Part shown: in pieces, positions 61,885 to 64,000 of the stretch
Layout of the letters: each line of letters starts with the position of its first letter
How positions within the stretch are numbered: position 1 is the stretch's first letter
NCBI RefSeq assembly: GCF_020532645.1
Contig: NZ_JAJAUZ010000038.1
Span: 1 to 64,000 of the forward strand
Origin: Streptomyces bambusae
Lineage (GTDB): Bacteria; Actinomycetota; Actinomycetes; Streptomycetales; Streptomycetaceae
Direction: 5' to 3'
DNA length: 64,000 nt
The notes under the pieces: model-generated
What the model saw: the letters and a program-made list of their open reading frames with translations, nothing else
Database searches by the model: none
Told to the model about the DNA's origin: nothing
Translations under genes and position numbers: made by a program

Positions 61885-62621
61885 AGGGCGCGGCCCGCGA
61901 CGTGGCCGCCGTCCACGCGGAGGGCGTGGCCGGTGACGAAGCCGGCGCCCGCCAGGTAGACGACGGCCTCGGAGACCTCGGAGACCTCGCCGACCCGGTC
62001 GAGGAGGTGGACCCCGCCGAGGGCGTCCACGTCGGAGCCGTCGTGCAGCGGGCTGCGGACGATGCCGGGGGCGACCAGGTTGACCCGGATGCCGTCGGCG
62101 GCGAGTTCGGCGGCGAGGGTGGTGGTCAGGGCGTGCACGCCGCCCTTGCTGATCACGGGCGCGGAGGCGGGGAGTCCGGCGAGGGCGTGGTCGACCAGGA
62201 CGGTGCCGATGTTGATCACGGACCCGCCGCGGCCCTGGGCGCGCAGCTGCCGGACCACGGCCTGGGTGGTGAGGTAGGTGCCGCGCAGGTTCCCGTTCAG
62301 GAAGCCGTCCAGCTCCTCCTCGGTGACCTCCGTGAACGGCTTGGAGGCGAACGTGCCGGCGTTGTTGACGAGTACGTCGACCCCGCCGAACCGCTCGACG
62401 GCGGCGTCCACCAGGGCCCGGCCGGTGGCCGCGTCCCCGATGCCGCCGGCCACGGCGGCGACCCGCCCCGGCTGCCCGAGCCCGGCCGCGGCCTTGGCGA
62501 GCCGCTCCCCGTCCCGGCCGTTCAGGACCACGTTGGCCCCGTCCGCGAGGAAGGCCCGGGCGATGTCGAGGCCGATCCCGCTGGACGAGCCGGTGACGAT
62601 GACGGTGGTGGTGCGTGACAT
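61881..62621 (-). CDS. SDR-fold protein lacking the catalytic Tyr
   Basis: Protein of 246 aa with the classical SDR fold: VIVTGSSSGIGLDIARAF, NNAG in VDVLVNNAGTFASKP, and RVNLVAPGIV. At the active site the usual YxxxK reads PVISK (SAPVISKGGVHALT), so the catalytic Tyr is replaced by Pro while Lys is kept. The normal Ser site reads INIGTVLV. It may be a cofactor-binding non-oxidoreductase or use another residue. ATG 62621 is a normal start. First gene of the SDR-SnoaL-tautomerase operon, divergent from lysR. Confidence 0.92.
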   Translation of the reverse strand: MSRTTTVIVTGSSSGIGLDIARAFLADGANVVLNGRDGERLAKAAAGLGQPGRVAAVAGGIGDAATGRALVDAAVERFGGVDVLVNNAGTFASKPFTEVTEEELDGFLNGNLRGTYLTTQAVVRQLRAQGRGGSVINIGTVLVDHALAGLPASAPVISKGGVHALTTTLAAELAADGIRVNLVAPGIVRSPLHDGSDVDALGGVHLLDRVGEVSEVSEAVVYLAGAGFVTGHALRVDGGHVAGRAL

Positions 62622-62647
62622 GGCGTACTCCCCTGCTGCATACGGAT

Positions 62648-62700
62648 GTTCGACTGCCTGCGGGGCCCTCGGGGGCCGTCGTCCGCCGGCAATGTCGAAC
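62648..62700. promoter_or_regulatory. lysR-SDR intergenic region with distant inverted arms
   Basis: GTTCGAC (62648-62654) and GTCGAAC (62694-62700) are inverted copies 46 bp apart in the 139-bp gap between the divergent genes. This is the expected place for the LysR binding site; the arms are suggestive only. Confidence 0.35.
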
Positions 62701-62760
62701 CTAGGAGCGCTCCGCTCATAACACCACGACGAAGTTCGGAGCCTGTCATAATCCCCGGTT

Positions 62761-63666
62761 ATGGGACTGGATGTGGACCTGCGCGACCTGGAACTCCTGT
62801 CGGCCACTGCGGACGCCGGCACGCTCACGGGCGCCGCCGAGCGGCTCTTCGTCAGCCAGCCGGCCCTGAGCCAGCGGCTCACCCGGCTGGAGGACCGGCT
62901 CGGCCAGCGGCTGTTCGACCGCCGCGGCCGCCGGCTGGTCCCCAACGCCGCGGGCCGGCGCATGCTGGTGGCGGCCCGTCAGGTGCTCGGCGAGCTGGAG
63001 TCCGCCGGCCGCGACCTGCGGGAGATGCGCGAGGGCCCGGCGCGCCGGGTCCGCTTCACGGCCCAGTGCAGCACCACGTTCCAGTGGCTGCCGCCGGTGA
63101 TCCGGGCGTTCCGCGCCCGGCATCCCGAGGCGGAGGTCCACATCACCCCCGTCCCCGACGACGCCCCGGTGCCGGCGCTGCTGGCCGACCGGGTGGACGT
63201 GGCGCTGGTGACGAAGCCGGACGTGGAGATGGACCGGGTCAGCACGACCCGGCTGTTCGAGGACGAGATGCTGGCGGTCGTCCCCGCAGGCCACCCGTGG
63301 GCCGGGCGCAGCCATGTCACGGCGGACGACTTCACCGGGACCCACCTGGTGCTCTACGACGGCTACGACCAGAACCGGATCCCGTCGTTCCCGCTGCCGC
63401 TGCCGCCCGGCTCCCGCCCGGAGCGCATCACGACCATGCCGGTGATCACCGATCTGCTGATCGAGATGGTGGCGGCGGGCCAGGGCATCACGGTGCTGCC
63501 CAACTGGGTGGCAGCCCCGTACGTTTCCTCGCACGGCCTGAGCCTGGTCCGGCTGGGCCCGGAGGGGATCTCGCGGACCTGGTGCCTCGCCACCCGCCAC
63601 GGTGCCCGCCCGGCCCACCTGGCCGCCTTCGTGGACGAGCTGACCGCCCGCCTCGGAAACATCTGA
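62761..63666 (+). CDS. LysR-family regulator
   Basis: Regulator of 301 aa. The N-terminal HTH is clear (LELLSATADAGTLTGAAERL, then FVSQPALSQRLTRLEDRLGQ and LFDRRGRRLVPNAAG). A linker helix leads to the periplasmic-binding-protein-like effector domain (RVRFTAQCSTTFQWLPPVI, then VDVALVTKPDVEMDRV). The divergent SDR-SnoaL-tautomerase operon is its probable target. ATG 62761. Confidence 0.95.
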   Translation: MGLDVDLRDLELLSATADAGTLTGAAERLFVSQPALSQRLTRLEDRLGQRLFDRRGRRLVPNAAGRRMLVAARQVLGELESAGRDLREMREGPARRVRFTAQCSTTFQWLPPVIRAFRARHPEAEVHITPVPDDAPVPALLADRVDVALVTKPDVEMDRVSTTRLFEDEMLAVVPAGHPWAGRSHVTADDFTGTHLVLYDGYDQNRIPSFPLPLPPGSRPERITTMPVITDLLIEMVAAGQGITVLPNWVAAPYVSSHGLSLVRLGPEGISRTWCLATRHGARPAHLAAFVDELTARLGNI

Positions 63667-63708
63667 CCGTCCGGCCGGCTCCGGCACCCGCGGCCGCCCG
63701 TAAACGCC

Positions 63709-63744
63709 GAGATCCCGCCCCGCCTTGCGGCGGAACGGGATCTC
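63709..63744. terminator. hairpin between lysR and tRNA-Ala
   Basis: GAGATCCCG (63709-63717) pairs with CGGGATCTC (63736-63744), with an inner CCGCC/GGCGG pairing. It separates the convergent lysR and tRNA-Ala genes. Confidence 0.7.
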
Positions 63745-63782
63745 GTGACGATTCCCGGTAGCTATCCGAGAACTGTCGTCTG

Positions 63783-63856
63783 TGGACCTGTGGGGATTTG
63801 AACCCCAGACCCCCTCGATGCGAACGAGGTGCGCTACCAGACTGCGCCACAGGCCC
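63783..63856 (-). tRNA. tRNA-Ala (anticodon CGC)
   Basis: Read on the minus strand: acceptor GGGCCTG pairs with CAGGTCC (one G-U), the D-arm is GCGCAGTCTGGTAGCGC, the anticodon stem is CCTCG/CGAGG with loop TTCGCAT and anticodon CGC (63820-63822), and the T-arm is GGGGTTCAAATCCCC. The discriminator is A. CCA is not fully encoded. Confidence 0.93.
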
Positions 63857-63922
63857 TTGCGACGTGTGAAACATTAGCATCCCGATCGCGGGATCCAAAA
63901 ATCCGATCCCCGCAGGTCATGC

Positions 63923-64000
63923 TCACTCGTTCGCAGCCCGTGGCCGGTCCTCCGGTTCGTACTGGTCGAACAGCGGCGTGCGGCCCCGCTCGCGGGGGCG
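63923..64000 (-). CDS. 3' end of a gene running off the window
   Basis: The last 25 codons of a leftward gene can be read from the window edge, ending RTPLFDQYEPEDRPRAANE and a TGA at 63923-63925. The G+C at third positions is high, consistent with coding. The sequence is too short for identification. It sits upstream of tRNA-Ala in the same direction. Confidence 0.55.
   Translation of the reverse strand, partial: RPRERGRTPLFDQYEPEDRPRAANE

Overview
This window is a stretch of actinobacterial core chromosome, almost certainly Streptomyces or a close relative. The evidence is very high G+C, frequent GTG starts, GTGA stop/start overlaps, an SsgA-family sporulation protein, a class-E-sortase LAxTG surface protein, and a gene order (tRNA-Gln, glmU, prs, rplY, pth ... 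ppc, desaturase ... galE ... ispE, ksgA, rpf, tatD, rsmI, pmt, ssgE) that I recall from Streptomyces chromosomes. I see no insertion sequence, prophage or CRISPR array.

Layout. 0.1-1.4 kb: a sensor kinase. 1.5-5.8 kb: tRNA-Gln(UUG) followed by housekeeping genes (glmU, prs, rplY/ctc, pth). 6-11.6 kb: a wall-anchored LAETG protein, PEP carboxylase, an acyl desaturase and a coupled TetR regulator. 11.8-21.8 kb: the most distinctive region, five paralogous secreted FG-GAP/VCBS propeller proteins in one orientation, interrupted only by a small lipoprotein gene. Four of the five start with TTG behind a shared GGGGGA leader. 21.8-26.6 kb: a MarR-controlled methyltransferase/VOC pair, two LuxR-type regulators (one with a degenerate receiver) and galE. 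26.7-30.4 kb: a tandem pair of membrane-anchored PQQ-type propeller proteins. 30.5-38.7 kb: ABC-F protein, ispE, ksgA, an RpfB-type resuscitation factor, tatD, a zinc-ribbon protein and rsmI. 38.8-43.5 kb: protein mannosyltransferase, a penicillin-binding protein and a serine hydrolase. 43.6-46.9 kb: a nickel/cobalt ECF transporter (cbiMN-Q-O) behind a Nur-box-like site, and ssgE. 46.9-53.7 kb: a TetR/MMPL pair with two operators, and a tricorn-type protease. 53.8-58.5 kb: a Baeyer-Villiger-type monooxygenase/hydrolase/SDR operon facing a MerR regulator. 58.5-63.7 kb: exonuclease III, GNAT, a CoA-transferase-like protein and a LysR-controlled SDR/SnoaL/tautomerase operon. The window ends with tRNA-Ala(CGC) and the 3' end of one more gene.

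The best leads are: the FG-GAP paralogue cluster with its unusual leaders; an intergenic GC-rich repeat found both as a tandem array (57.4-57.7 kb) and as a 36-bp in-frame insertion inside tatD; a promoter lying inside the loop of a terminator hairpin between prs and rplY; a long hairpin overlapping the ribosome binding site of the PBP gene; a Nur-box candidate upstream of the ECF transporter; and two proteins that lack the key residue of their family (a receiver without Asp, an SDR without Tyr).

All functional assignments come from reading motifs by eye. No database search or alignment was run.
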